Positions 25,960 through 35,527 of a stretch of DNA of 64,000 nucleotides are shown here, one piece after another. Source of the DNA: Chroococcopsis sp964623815 (GTDB lineage: Bacteria; Cyanobacteriota; Cyanobacteriia; Cyanobacteriales; Microcystaceae); assembly GCA_964623815.1 (NCBI GenBank), contig CAZUVR010000012.1, positions 1 through 64,000 on the forward strand, read 5' to 3'. Both the position numbers and the translations under genes were made by a program. The notes under the pieces were generated by a model. That model ran no database searches. It saw only the letters and a program-made list of their open reading frames with translations, and had not been told where the DNA came from. The first letter of the stretch is position 1. Each line of letters begins with the position of its first letter.

Positions 25960-26748
25960 CTAATCCCTCTGATGGGAAAATTGATAGGCTCCTGCGATCG
26001 CCAGAGCGATCGCCACTGCTGTTAATACGGGTAGCGTCGCTATCGGGAATTGAGCGCTGTCGTAAGCCGCCGCCCTAAGTCCCAAACTGGCGTAAGTCAA
26101 GGGCAGAGAATAAACGATTATTTTTAATAACAATGGTAGGGTTTTCGGATCGAAGAATGTAGCACCTAGGAACGACATCGGTACGATTAAAAAGTTATTA
26201 TAAAGTCCCACTGCTTCTAAGGATTTAACCCTTAGACCTACCAGGACACCCAAGCCTGCAAAGACGGCACAATTTAAAACTAATACTAATAAAAATAACG
26301 GATTCAGGAAGCTGAAAACTTTCCCGGTGAAAAGAATCGCTACTAAAATTACCGAGCCAGCCGTCATCATCCCTCTTAATATTCCCGCCAGCACTTTACC
26401 GATGAATAGGGATAGGGGATGAACCGGTAATAACAGCAATTCTTCAAAGGTTTTATTGTAGAGACGATCGCCGCAAATCGAGAAGGTAGTGCCTCCGAAA
26501 CTGATCGCCATCGAGGAGAGGGCGATCATCCCCGGTAGAATAAATTCTAGATAACTGTCGCCGAGACTCGGTTTCATCGAACGATCGAGCGCACTTCCCA
26601 AACCCAACCCGAAGCCGATAATATATATTAAGGGTGAAACTAAGCCAGTAGCCGCGATCTGGGCTATCCTCGCCCGTAAATCCAACCACTCCCCCCAAAA
26701 AACCGTAATGCTATCGGTTGCTATCGCCGAATACTGACTAACTTTCAC
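25960..26748 (-). CDS. ABC-2 type transporter permease
   Basis: This 262-residue membrane protein has six hydrophobic segments and the ABC-2 pattern (FILPGMIALSSMAISFGGTTF, then FEELLLLPVHPLSLFIGKVLAG). Such permeases export lipids, polysaccharides or drugs with a separate ATPase. No ATPase gene is next to it here, so the substrate is unknown. It is transcribed away from the hybrid kinase. Confidence 0.88.
   Translation of the reverse strand: MKVSQYSAIATDSITVFWGEWLDLRARIAQIAATGLVSPLIYIIGFGLGLGSALDRSMKPSLGDSYLEFILPGMIALSSMAISFGGTTFSICGDRLYNKTFEELLLLPVHPLSLFIGKVLAGILRGMMTAGSVILVAILFTGKVFSFLNPLFLLVLVLNCAVFAGLGVLVGLRVKSLEAVGLYNNFLIVPMSFLGATFFDPKTLPLLLKIIVYSLPLTYASLGLRAAAYDSAQFPIATLPVLTAVAIALAIAGAYQFSHQRD
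25994..26013. repeat. Two adjacent HIP1 palindromes
   Basis: GCGATCGC occurs at 25994-26001 and again at 26006-26013 inside the ABC-2 permease gene. HIP1 is the highly iterated palindrome of cyanobacterial genomes. Other copies in this window include 2721, 3814, 5142 and 28565. Confidence 0.7.
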
Positions 26749-26863
26749 AAGCTCTCCTTAAAATCAACTATTATTAATAATAATTAACATTTGTTTGATT
26801 TTTCAAGATTTGATTATCCTAGAAATTAAGACTATCCGTAAGGACTAAAAGACGGAATCGATC

Positions 26864-28783
26864 GTGAATAAAAAAGCGACGAAAGACTACTTATTAACGC
26901 GCATAGCAAGAAGATTAATGGTAGCCGATTTAAGTACCGCGATAGAAGAAAGCTTAAAAGAAATCGGCGAATTCACCCTGAGTGAGAGATGCTATATCAT
27001 TCAGTACAACCGCGAACGGATGGACTGGAGCATGACCTACGAATGGTGTAACGAGATTAGCGGTATCGCTCAACCCATAATTCAAGAATCACAAAATCTG
27101 TCTACCGATACCTATCCTTGGTTTTCCGCCCAGCTATTGAGCGGTATGGTGATCAAAGTCAATAACTTAGACAACTTACCCATCAACGCCACACCGGAGA
27201 GAAAAGCGCTCTTAAGTAGCAAAACCCCCTGTCTCTTAATAGTGCCGATGTTGGATGAAGTGGGTCAAACCGTAGGCTATCTAGGATTAGATGCGGTAGA
27301 AGGGCACGAATGGGCGGAAGAAGACGTGAACCTATTAAAGCTGGCGGGAGAGTTAATTGCCATAGCCGGGGCCCGACACGAAGCACAGTTAGAATTACGA
27401 GGGGCAAAAGAGGAAGCCGACAGGGCTAATCGCGCCAAGACACAATTTCTCGCCCACATGAGTCATGAGTTGAGAACCCCCCTGAACTCAATTCTCGGAT
27501 TCACCCGCTTGATGGCTAAGGAGCAAGATTTAAAAAGCGAACAGAAAGAGTATCTAGAGATAATCAATCGTAGCGGTGAGCATCTCTTAGAGCTGATCGA
27601 TGACATCCTGGAAATGTCGAAAATAGAGGCGGGAGGAATTACTTTCAATCCGGTTTACTTCGATCTGTACGAGCTTTTAGATAATTTGCAGGAAATGTTA
27701 CAGGCTCAGGCTCTGGAGAAGGGATTGGCACTGATTTTCGATCGTTCCACGACTCTGCCCCAATACCTATTTACCGATCGCGGTAAACTAAGACAGGTAT
27801 TGATCAATATAGTAGGCAACGGCATTAAATTTACCGAATCCGGGAGCGTTACCCTCAAGGCGTTTTCTGGTGAGCGACAAAAAATCAGCTTCGAGATAGA
27901 AGATACGGGTGTAGGAATCGCCCCCTCGGAGATAGAGCTTTTATTTGAGCCTTTCGTTCAAACCCGAAGCGGAGCTAAATCCGGACAGGGTACGGGGTTG
28001 GGATTACCCATCAGTAAAAAGTTCATCGAGTTATTAGGTGGCAATCTCAGAGTCAGCAGTGTTTTGAATAAAGGCACCTTATTCTGTTTCGATATAAAAG
28101 TAGAATTAGCCCGCAAACAAGATATAAAAGATAGCAATCGGAAAAGAAACGTTCTCGGCATCGCCTCAGAACAATCCCCATATAAAATTTTAGTGGTGGA
28201 TGATCTTTCGGAGAGTCGCTATCTACTGGTGAAAATACTCTCCGGGTCCAACTTGTGCGTGAAAGAGGCGGAAAATGGAGAGATTGCAGTCAGGATATGG
28301 CAGGAGTGGCAACCGGATTTAATCTGGATGGATATGAGAATGACCGTCATGGATGGTTATCAAGCTACCCACGAGATCCGCAGTTTAGAAAAATTAACCG
28401 GCTCATCGCATACGACGAAGATTATCGCCCTCACCGCTAGTGCTTTTGAAGAAGAGAAAAATTTGATCTTGTCCTGTGGTTGTGATGATTTTGTCGGCAA
28501 ACCTTTTTTAGAAGAGACTATCTGGGCGAAAATGAACCAACATTTAGGATTAGAATATATTTATGGCGATCGCCACCCTTCTGCCAGCGAAGAAAAAAAG
28601 GCATCTCTAGCTCAATTTGAAGTCATATCGGAGGATTTGAAGCAACAATTACAAAAAGCAGCTCAAGAATGTAATGATGAGAAAATTCTTGATTTACTAG
28701 AGGGTATAGATGATAATTTTGCTCTCAGTATTAAAAGTATGGCAAAAAACTTTTTGTTTGAAAATATTTTGCAAATACTGTAA
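26864..28783 (+). CDS. Soluble hybrid sensor histidine kinase (GAF-HisKA-HATPase-REC)
   Basis: This 639-residue kinase has no membrane segment. A GAF sensor domain (about 10-172) precedes the dimerisation domain with phospho-acceptor His201 in HMSHELRTPLN. The ATPase domain follows with its N-box (IVGNGIKF), G1-type DTGVGIAP and GTGLGLPIS. A receiver domain (about 440-560) has the phospho-Asp in WMDMRMTVMDG and the lysine in VGKPF. A helical tail of about 75 residues ends the protein. A downstream regulator is not adjacent, so the phosphate may pass through an unlinked partner. The GTG start follows a GGACTAAAAG stretch. Confidence 0.9.
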   Translation: MNKKATKDYLLTRIARRLMVADLSTAIEESLKEIGEFTLSERCYIIQYNRERMDWSMTYEWCNEISGIAQPIIQESQNLSTDTYPWFSAQLLSGMVIKVNNLDNLPINATPERKALLSSKTPCLLIVPMLDEVGQTVGYLGLDAVEGHEWAEEDVNLLKLAGELIAIAGARHEAQLELRGAKEEADRANRAKTQFLAHMSHELRTPLNSILGFTRLMAKEQDLKSEQKEYLEIINRSGEHLLELIDDILEMSKIEAGGITFNPVYFDLYELLDNLQEMLQAQALEKGLALIFDRSTTLPQYLFTDRGKLRQVLINIVGNGIKFTESGSVTLKAFSGERQKISFEIEDTGVGIAPSEIELLFEPFVQTRSGAKSGQGTGLGLPISKKFIELLGGNLRVSSVLNKGTLFCFDIKVELARKQDIKDSNRKRNVLGIASEQSPYKILVVDDLSESRYLLVKILSGSNLCVKEAENGEIAVRIWQEWQPDLIWMDMRMTVMDGYQATHEIRSLEKLTGSSHTTKIIALTASAFEEEKNLILSCGCDDFVGKPFLEETIWAKMNQHLGLEYIYGDRHPSASEEKKASLAQFEVISEDLKQQLQKAAQECNDEKILDLLEGIDDNFALSIKSMAKNFLFENILQIL

Positions 28784-28806
28784 ATTTTACTCTATCTTTT
28801 CTGTTG

Positions 28807-30927
28807 TCACCCCTTAGGTTTTGTTTCGTTGAAAAAAGCTATCGACTGAAGGCGTTTAGAGAGCCAATTAATCCCGGAGAACCCAAATAATAAGATAATA
28901 ATCCCACCTAATATCCAATACAAAGGATTATCTAATTGCTCAATGACGAAACTAGAAGATATGAGATTAACCGAAGAAATGGCTCCCACCGCGTCTAATT
29001 CTATATCTGGGATGGGTTGATCGCTACCTTTAAGGGATTCATTGGTTAAACGCACGTAGGAAAAAAAATCATTCTTACCCCATCCAAAATCGTCGATGTT
29101 GATACCACCGTTAGCGGGGTTTACTTTCCCCACAGGTTGCCACTGTTTTAAATCTATACCAGGGTCTTTACTCACCTCTACGAATAGGGAAGTGCTGGGA
29201 TTACCCCGGGTAAACACCCATAAATCAGGTTTCGCATCTCCACTACCGGTGAGAAGATTATTGCTGAATTTTATAATTACGCTTTCACCCTGTTTGAGAA
29301 CGAGATTGGAATTAGAGGGAAAAATAAAAGACAATAATCCCCCCTCGTTCGAGTTGGGAATACCGAGTATTCTTGTGGAGATATTGTTATCGGAAGATGG
29401 AAAGATAACTCGATCGGCGAAAGAATTGACCCCGTTAGGGAATTCCACGCCCTGAAAAATTCGCGTCTGACGGAAAACTTCCCCCACCAAGACAATAGGA
29501 AAGATGCACAACAACAGGGTTAAGGCGATCACGGCTATTTTTTTCATTAACTGCACGCCGCTATACTTTTGAAAACGCTGAAGGCTCCTCTGTAATCTTA
29601 ATAACTTGTTGCGTTTAACCCGCTCGGGAGACTCTTTATAATGCAGGGGCAGATACACTTGAAAACAACTGCCCTTGTTCAATTCGCTCGTCACTTCGAT
29701 ATAGCCGCCGTGACGTTTGGCGATCGCCTGCGATATAGCCAATCCCAACCCCGTACCCCCCTGACGGTAGAGACGGGCTTGATCGGCTCTCCAGAAACGA
29801 TCGAACACATTTTTCAAGTCTTGCGGGGCGATGCCGATACCGCTATCTTGAACACTGACGATAGCATTTTGATTCTGTCGGCTTAAACGTACCCTGACTT
29901 GCCCTTGAGCCGGGGTGTACTGTAGGGCGTTTTCGATCAGATTGGAAAAAAGACGGCTTAACTGGGAGCGATCGCACCAGAGATCAATACTAGCCTGAGC
30001 CTCGTAGGTTAAGGCGATTTCTTTCTCCATCGCCACGGTTTCCAACCAATCCACCAAATCCTGTAGGAGATGATGTAAGGGGATCAATTGCCATTCCCCC
30101 TCTAAAGATTCCTTTGCTCCTTCCGTGCGGGCTAGAAAGAGTAGATCTTGAGTGAGATGAGTCATCTGATCGGCGGCGCTGGAGATAGCCCCCAATTTTT
30201 TCAAGTCCTTGGCTTGAAACCTCTCCGGATGACGGCGCATCACATCTATACTCGACTTGATCGCTGTTAATGGGCTACGCAATTCGTGAGAGGCATCGGC
30301 CGTAAATTGTTTCAACTGCTTGAAACTTCTCTCCACCGGCTCCAGAGCTTTTTTCGTTAGCCACAGGCTACTTACCGCCACGAAAATTAACGCCGCAACG
30401 ATACTGATCCCTAACTGCCAGAGGAATTCTTTCTGTAAATTCTGTACTTTGACCGTGGATTGACTACTACGGATGTAACCCTTTAAATCCGGTAAGTTTA
30501 ACTCCGAGCGATCGATCGATAGAACTAGGGTAAAAGTCCGGAGCTGATAATCCTCTAGGGCGGGTTTTCCTTTTAAAGTCCAAAACCCCCCTTCTTCGGC
30601 GGGAGGAAAAAACAGTTGGATGCGGTTGCCTTGATTGGCTATTAATTGCCCGTTATCATCGAACCATTCTATACTCTGATCCTCTTCATCGATGAAATCA
30701 CGCCAGGGTAGTTGCCGATGCTCATCGATAAAACTCTGCCCCTTACTTCTCACCTCCATGTAATAAGGAGCCGCCACCCTAGCTAGAGTTTGTAGATTGG
30801 TATCCAGTTGATTGTAATAAAGACTGCGACTAAAGAGAAAATACAATGCCCCGCTAAATATGATGAGTATAGCCGCCATCACGATTAAGTAATATCCTAG
30901 AAGACGACTGCGAGAACCTTGAAACAT
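28807..30927 (-). CDS. Membrane sensor histidine kinase fused to a C-terminal extracytoplasmic domain
   Basis: Residues 1-430 form a classical kinase: transmembrane helix (11-32), periplasmic sensor (33-168), second helix (170-190), phospho-acceptor His214 in ASHELRSPL, and an ATPase domain with IENALQYTP, DSGIGIAP and GTGLGLAIS. A normal kinase would end near 435. Here a basic linker leads to a third hydrophobic helix (462-482, beginning MKKIAVIAL like a signal sequence). About 185 residues of beta-rich sequence follow, containing IPDIELDAVGAIS, and then a last helix (about 671-690). That extra part looks like a once separate surface protein. Fusion, or loss of a stop codon between two genes, explains it. 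No response regulator gene is adjacent. Confidence 0.87.
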   Translation of the reverse strand: MFQGSRSRLLGYYLIVMAAILIIFSGALYFLFSRSLYYNQLDTNLQTLARVAAPYYMEVRSKGQSFIDEHRQLPWRDFIDEEDQSIEWFDDNGQLIANQGNRIQLFFPPAEEGGFWTLKGKPALEDYQLRTFTLVLSIDRSELNLPDLKGYIRSSQSTVKVQNLQKEFLWQLGISIVAALIFVAVSSLWLTKKALEPVERSFKQLKQFTADASHELRSPLTAIKSSIDVMRRHPERFQAKDLKKLGAISSAADQMTHLTQDLLFLARTEGAKESLEGEWQLIPLHHLLQDLVDWLETVAMEKEIALTYEAQASIDLWCDRSQLSRLFSNLIENALQYTPAQGQVRVRLSRQNQNAIVSVQDSGIGIAPQDLKNVFDRFWRADQARLYRQGGTGLGLAISQAIAKRHGGYIEVTSELNKGSCFQVYLPLHYKESPERVKRNKLLRLQRSLQRFQKYSGVQLMKKIAVIALTLLLCIFPIVLVGEVFRQTRIFQGVEFPNGVNSFADRVIFPSSDNNISTRILGIPNSNEGGLLSFIFPSNSNLVLKQGESVIIKFSNNLLTGSGDAKPDLWVFTRGNPSTSLFVEVSKDPGIDLKQWQPVGKVNPANGGINIDDFGWGKNDFFSYVRLTNESLKGSDQPIPDIELDAVGAISSVNLISSSFVIEQLDNPLYWILGGIIILLFGFSGINWLSKRLQSIAFFNETKPKG

Positions 30928-30966
30928 TTATCACGGATATATTTGATCCCTTGAGTCTAATATATT

Positions 30967-32127
30967 TTAGCGCAAGTCCCTGTTATCCGGGTTGGTTTCG
31001 ATCATAGCCGCTAAACTACCTGGGCGATTTTCTCCCCATCTTATCAGTTGTTGTAATTGTTCGGAAGGCACTTCCGCGATCCTCGCCGCGTCATAGAGAT
31101 TTTCGCCCCGGCGCAATACTCTTATAGCCGTCTGTACTCGTCGGTAAGCTTTAGTTCCGTAGTTGATATGACCTTTTTCACCAGCAATGATCAAGCCATA
31201 GGCTATATCATTAGCTAAACGAATCGAGGCGTTTTTTTCCGTTGCGGAAACCAAGCGGGAATTATTTATGTCGGCCGAGGATAAGGTTATCTCGGAATTC
31301 CCGAACAGTAATCTAGCTTCTTCAGCTATATTCTGGCCTTGAGTCGCCAGTAAATTCTCTCTGTTCTCCCGTGTGGTGGGGCTAACCTCGGAATTACCAC
31401 CCGTGAGGCTGATGAGAACTCTATTATCGCTACCTGCTAGAGGTTGGAGCGGTAAGGGCGTTACCTTCTGATTGTGTATATTATGAGCGTTGTTCAGGTT
31501 AGAGCTTGTTTTCGCTTGTAGCGTTTGTGGTTTCGATAAGCCTAATTTTTGTTGCTCTAGGTGATTCGCTTGAGCGATTTCTTGGTTTTTCAGTACCTGA
31601 GTCGATACCGACGGTTTTACCTCCTGTTGCTGGGTTCTCGCGGGGGTGTTTGTGTTGGCTCTCGGTCGATCGTCCCTGGGGGGATTCGGGGAAGGGGCCT
31701 GCTGATCTGCCGTCACGGGCTTCTGGGATTCCCCCGCCAGGGTGAGCTGATATTCTGGTGATAGGGATAGCTTCGTAGGTACTCGTGAGGCCAGATTGAT
31801 CTCGCGTTTATCTTCTGTATTTGACTCTCGAACCGTTCTATCCTTGCTTAAGCCAGTTAATTTCTCCTTAGTTTGTGCTAGTTCTCCCTCTAATTTTTCT
31901 ACTTTCTTGGCTAGCTTTAAGGTGTTGACGGAATTAGTCGGTATTTCTCCCTGCGCTCTTTGTTTGAATGAGCTATGGTAGTTTTGTACTTCTGGTACTG
32001 AAGATGAACTGCTATAAATCTGTTGAGCTTGCTGATGACGGATGATCATCAGTGCAACTAGCGACAATAAGCCTGCGGCTAGGTTGATTTTGATTAGGGT
32101 TTTGATCACAGAGTTTAAATTAGTCAT
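30967..32127 (-). CDS. Membrane-anchored protein with disordered linker and conserved C-terminal helical domain
   Basis: This 386-residue protein has an N-terminal membrane anchor (about 10-28), then a short coiled coil (VEKLEGELAQTKEKL, about 75-92). A long Ser/Thr/Pro/Gln-rich region of low complexity follows. The C-terminal 85 residues look folded: LANDIAYGLIIAGEKGHINYG, then RVLRRGENLYDAARIAEVPSEQLQQLIRWGENRPG, which resembles a small helix-turn-helix. I do not recognise a named family. It lies 39 bases upstream of the fused kinase on the same strand, so the two may be cotranscribed. Confidence 0.7.
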   Translation of the reverse strand: MTNLNSVIKTLIKINLAAGLLSLVALMIIRHQQAQQIYSSSSSVPEVQNYHSSFKQRAQGEIPTNSVNTLKLAKKVEKLEGELAQTKEKLTGLSKDRTVRESNTEDKREINLASRVPTKLSLSPEYQLTLAGESQKPVTADQQAPSPNPPRDDRPRANTNTPARTQQQEVKPSVSTQVLKNQEIAQANHLEQQKLGLSKPQTLQAKTSSNLNNAHNIHNQKVTPLPLQPLAGSDNRVLISLTGGNSEVSPTTRENRENLLATQGQNIAEEARLLFGNSEITLSSADINNSRLVSATEKNASIRLANDIAYGLIIAGEKGHINYGTKAYRRVQTAIRVLRRGENLYDAARIAEVPSEQLQQLIRWGENRPGSLAAMIETNPDNRDLR

Positions 32128-32527
32128 CTCCTTCGACTCCCTGAGGTCTTGTTATCGGCCAACTTACATGGACTTTAGGGCAGGTTCTGCTCTTTACAAA
32201 GTTTAACAGCTAAATAAGCTTCTTTATCTTTATAACTCATGAAGCCGTTTATGTGAAGTTTTTTTGTTTGTGTGAGTTGGGATGAAGTGAGAATACCATC
32301 ATAGACGCAATTTAGTCTATAGATGTTCTCTACTATATTTTTTCCTATAAAAAGTTAACTTTTCATCATATTCCTTTTTCCCCTTATGATTAAAATATGT
32401 TAAGAGCGGCAATTTTAATGTAAAAATTGCATCCCGAATAAAAAAATGTAGCTAAACATACGATTTTTTAAGCCGAGAGCCATAAAGTAGAGATAAGGCA
32501 GGTATCAGGGCGAATTAACGTCATTTT
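32128..32527. other. Divergent intergenic region upstream of cobA
   Basis: This 400-base AT-rich region separates cobA from the membrane-anchored protein gene. I looked for a cobalamin riboswitch box or other structured leader and did not find one. No small gene is supported. Confidence 0.3.
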
Positions 32528-33301
32528 ATGAACCAAGTACAGGAATTAGGAAAAGTATATCTGGTGGGAGCGGGGCCGGGAGACCCGGGATTACTGACGC
32601 TCAAGGGGAAAGTATTATTAGAAAACGCCGATGTAGTAGTTTACGATGCCCTCGTCAGCGAGCCGATTTTAGAAATGATCAACCCGACTGCTGAACGAAT
32701 TCACGCCGGTAAGCGGCGGGGGCGACATTCCCTGACGCAGTCGGAAATCACCGCCCTATTAATCGAGAAGGCCGCTACTAACTCGATCGTCGTCCGTCTC
32801 AAAGGTGGTGATCCCTTCGTTTTCGGTCGCGGCGGCGAAGAGATGCAAGATTTGATCGCGGCGGGCATCTCCGTAGAAATCATTCCCGGGATAACTTCTG
32901 GTGTGGCCGTACCAGCTTACGCGGGCATACCCCTCACTCACCGTGAATATAGTTCTTCAGTGACATTCGTAACGGGACACGAATCCATAGGCAAATATCG
33001 CCCGGAAGTGAATTGGCAGGCGATCGCTCAAGGCTCAGAAACCCTGGTAATCTACATGGGAGTACATAATCTCAGTCATATCATCCCCCAATTACTGGCG
33101 GGGGGCAAATCTCCCCAAACCCCCATCGCCTTGATCCGCTGGGGCACTACCCCCCTACAAGAAGAGTTAATCGGCACCCTGGAAACGATCGTCACTCAAG
33201 TAGAAGCCACCGGATTTGAAGCGCCCGCCATCGTCGTTATCGGCCCGGTAGTCGATCTACACTCCCTATTAAAACAGGGCAAACCCTTCACTCCTTTTTA
33301 A
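32528..33301 (+). CDS. cobA: Uroporphyrinogen-III C-methyltransferase
   Basis: CobA methylates uroporphyrinogen III twice to make precorrin-2, the entry to siroheme and cobalamin. The 257 residues carry the SAM methyltransferase signatures VYLVGAGPGDPGLLTLKG, VVRLKGGDPFVFGRGGEE and IIPGITSG. There is no fused HemD or CysG domain. It overlaps the end of the DUF2079 gene by 14 bases on opposite strands. It may work with cobD at 5984-6958 in the same pathway, although the two are far apart. Confidence 0.95.
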   Translation: MNQVQELGKVYLVGAGPGDPGLLTLKGKVLLENADVVVYDALVSEPILEMINPTAERIHAGKRRGRHSLTQSEITALLIEKAATNSIVVRLKGGDPFVFGRGGEEMQDLIAAGISVEIIPGITSGVAVPAYAGIPLTHREYSSSVTFVTGHESIGKYRPEVNWQAIAQGSETLVIYMGVHNLSHIIPQLLAGGKSPQTPIALIRWGTTPLQEELIGTLETIVTQVEATGFEAPAIVVIGPVVDLHSLLKQGKPFTPF

Positions 33302-34676
33302 CGAACATGAACACTTGATCTTCCCCGATCAAGAGATCGAACCGGGGATTATCCCTCAGATTACTGATAAATCCATCGATTAATTCTGAAGAACTCGACC
33401 ACCCCGGATGTTTTCGATCGAGGATGACGTATTTAAACCGGTCAAAATCGGTATTTTGCGCCCCGTCAATTGCCAGTTGAATCTCAGGGCGATGGGTTAG
33501 ATGGGGGGCGATTGCTGAATTGGTAAATACTGGCGCATCAGTCTTGACGGCGCTGACGGCCTTGCGGGTTGCCCCCCAAGTGTCTATACTTTTGAGGTAG
33601 AGAGAAGTAAAATAACCGTACTTGGCCAGAGCCAAGAAAGCTACCAAACTCCAGAGGATCATATACTTCGGTTTTTTGATCAGGTGACGATTAGCGGCGA
33701 TCGAGCCGATCACCACTAAAATTAGGAAGGGTAATATCGGCAGTGAGTACTGTTGGGTGAGATTCTTCTGCGGGGCGTAATCGGTGATCAAGTTCAAGAG
33801 TAAAGCGGGCAGGGCCGCAATTAAAGGGGTTAACTGCCGGGGTGATAGCCCCCAAATCACCGGGATGAATAAAAGTAATAAATATTCCAGATTAGCCAGG
33901 CTGAAAAGTTTGCCCAGGATTAAATAGGGCTTGAAAATTAGATTGGTTAATATTTCCCCTACGGAATCGCCTAAATATCGATAACGATCGTCTGCCATCT
34001 GTACGGCTGCATCGGTTTGGGTTAATGTAGGTATGATCAGTTCCGTAGCAGTATAAAACCAGAGGAATCCGGAGATAATAGCGATAATTCCGTATACTTT
34101 ATTTTTTTCGCTCACCAATAACCAAACACCCAACCCCACCACCGTTAGACTCAATATCGCCTTGGTAGTGAGAATTAAGATTAAAGCTAGACAGAATTGG
34201 AGAAGATTCCGGGATCTTACGGCCCATACAGCCCAAAAGATAGCGGGGGTAGCGATTACTTCCGGGTGGAAATCCGCCAGATTGACGTTAAATACTAAAG
34301 GGTAGAGGAGATAAACCCAAGACACCGCCCACGCCTGTCTAGGGGTTAATCCCGCCCCTATACTCAAGTGCCAGAGGGGCCAGATGGCTAGGGACAAACT
34401 GAAAGCCTGTACTAATAGCAACCAATAAACGCTAGGGTAAATCTTATACAGTAAAGCGATGGGATAGAGAATAAAAGCCGCGTGATCCCCGAGAATATGA
34501 AAATTGACAAAGGAAACTATGGGGGGTTGGGATTGACTTATGAGATAAACTCCTTGATCGAACCAGCCTAAATCTAATGCGTTCGATTGAAATAATATAT
34601 GTCTGATACTGCTGAAAATAAAGAGTATGATGGTAGCGATAACGATCGCGTAAGGATAGGTAAACTTAATTTTCAT
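33288..34676 (-). CDS. DUF2079 integral membrane protein
   Basis: This 462-residue protein has about ten hydrophobic helices and matches the DUF2079 family, distantly related to GT-C glycosyltransferases. The N-terminal LDLGWFDQGVYLISQ and the stretch NFHILGDHAAFILYPIALLYKIYPS are typical. The C-terminal part is soluble and probably periplasmic. Its start overlaps the stop of the solute-binding gene (ATGA), so they are translationally coupled. The substrate is unknown. Confidence 0.88.
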   Translation of the reverse strand: MKIKFTYPYAIVIATIILFIFSSIRHILFQSNALDLGWFDQGVYLISQSQPPIVSFVNFHILGDHAAFILYPIALLYKIYPSVYWLLLVQAFSLSLAIWPLWHLSIGAGLTPRQAWAVSWVYLLYPLVFNVNLADFHPEVIATPAIFWAVWAVRSRNLLQFCLALILILTTKAILSLTVVGLGVWLLVSEKNKVYGIIAIISGFLWFYTATELIIPTLTQTDAAVQMADDRYRYLGDSVGEILTNLIFKPYLILGKLFSLANLEYLLLLFIPVIWGLSPRQLTPLIAALPALLLNLITDYAPQKNLTQQYSLPILPFLILVVIGSIAANRHLIKKPKYMILWSLVAFLALAKYGYFTSLYLKSIDTWGATRKAVSAVKTDAPVFTNSAIAPHLTHRPEIQLAIDGAQNTDFDRFKYVILDRKHPGWSSSSELIDGFISNLRDNPRFDLLIGEDQVFMFVKKE

Positions 34677-35527
34677 GGTCGTAAATTAGAGCGGCAAGCT
34701 TGAACGACCTCTCGGAGATAGGGGGTTATAACACTGAACCAGTCCCTGAATATACTCCTATTTTCCTTGGTTTCTATCACCCGATTCACGAAATCTCGCC
34801 AGCTCGAATCATCCTTCGGCAAAATTAAGCCGTAGAAACTGCAATCTAAAGGTTGTTGAGGTATTAAAAGATATTGATCTCCCATAGATAAATCGAGTAG
34901 AACCGCTTCCCCGATCAATAAGATACCATCACTGGCGAAAGCATCGATCCTACCCCTTTGTAAAGCCTGTACTCCTCTGGCTCTGGCGGTTTGCCCCCTA
35001 AAAGTTTGCACTTTAGCCAGGGGAAATTTTTCTTCTATGAATTGCTCAGTCGTGGTATTTTCCAATACTCCTATATTAACGTTGATTAAATTACGCGGTA
35101 TATTTATCTTCTGTCTCTCTGATTTTTTGATTAAAAATTGAGTTCCTGTAACGAAAAAAGGCGCGGAAAAGTCTACATTTTTCTCAGAATTTGAAACTAT
35201 AGTATTAGGCCCGCATTCAAGATCTACACTTCTATTACCTACCAATTCAAAACGATTATTTAACGTGGATTTATAAACTTTTAAACTCAAAATATTTAGA
35301 TTCAATTCTTGACGTAACTGTTGCCGGAGCAAGTTGATTAAATCTAAACATAATCCCTGAAGATTATTAGCCCGATCTCGATAGCCGAAGGGAGCTGCAT
35401 CCTCTCTGATGGCCACTTCTAATAAGCCGGTTCGCTTAATTTTCTCCAGAACGCCCTCCGCCCGCAGAGGCGAAGCGAAAACGGGAATCAGTAAAATACT
35501 AACTGCGAAACTCGCTATCCTGAACAT
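34673..35527 (-). CDS. Periplasmic solute-binding protein, family 3 (amino-acid type)
   Basis: This 284-residue protein begins with a signal peptide (FAVSILLIPVFASPLRAEG, cleavage near residue 23). The mature part matches amino-acid-binding proteins: GLLEVAIREDAAPFGYRDRANNLQGLCLDL, the SVDLECGPNTI stretch and INVGVLENTT-like sequence. No ABC permease or ATPase gene lies nearby. The gene overlaps the end of the AI-2E gene by 29 bases and is coupled to the DUF2079 gene. It may be an orphan binding protein or a sensor. Confidence 0.87.
   Translation of the reverse strand: MFRIASFAVSILLIPVFASPLRAEGVLEKIKRTGLLEVAIREDAAPFGYRDRANNLQGLCLDLINLLRQQLRQELNLNILSLKVYKSTLNNRFELVGNRSVDLECGPNTIVSNSEKNVDFSAPFFVTGTQFLIKKSERQKINIPRNLINVNIGVLENTTTEQFIEEKFPLAKVQTFRGQTARARGVQALQRGRIDAFASDGILLIGEAVLLDLSMGDQYLLIPQQPLDCSFYGLILPKDDSSWRDFVNRVIETKENRSIFRDWFSVITPYLREVVQACRSNLRP

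Noticed and set aside
32128..32527. Cobalamin riboswitch upstream of cobA
   Set aside because: No B12-box-like sequence was seen.
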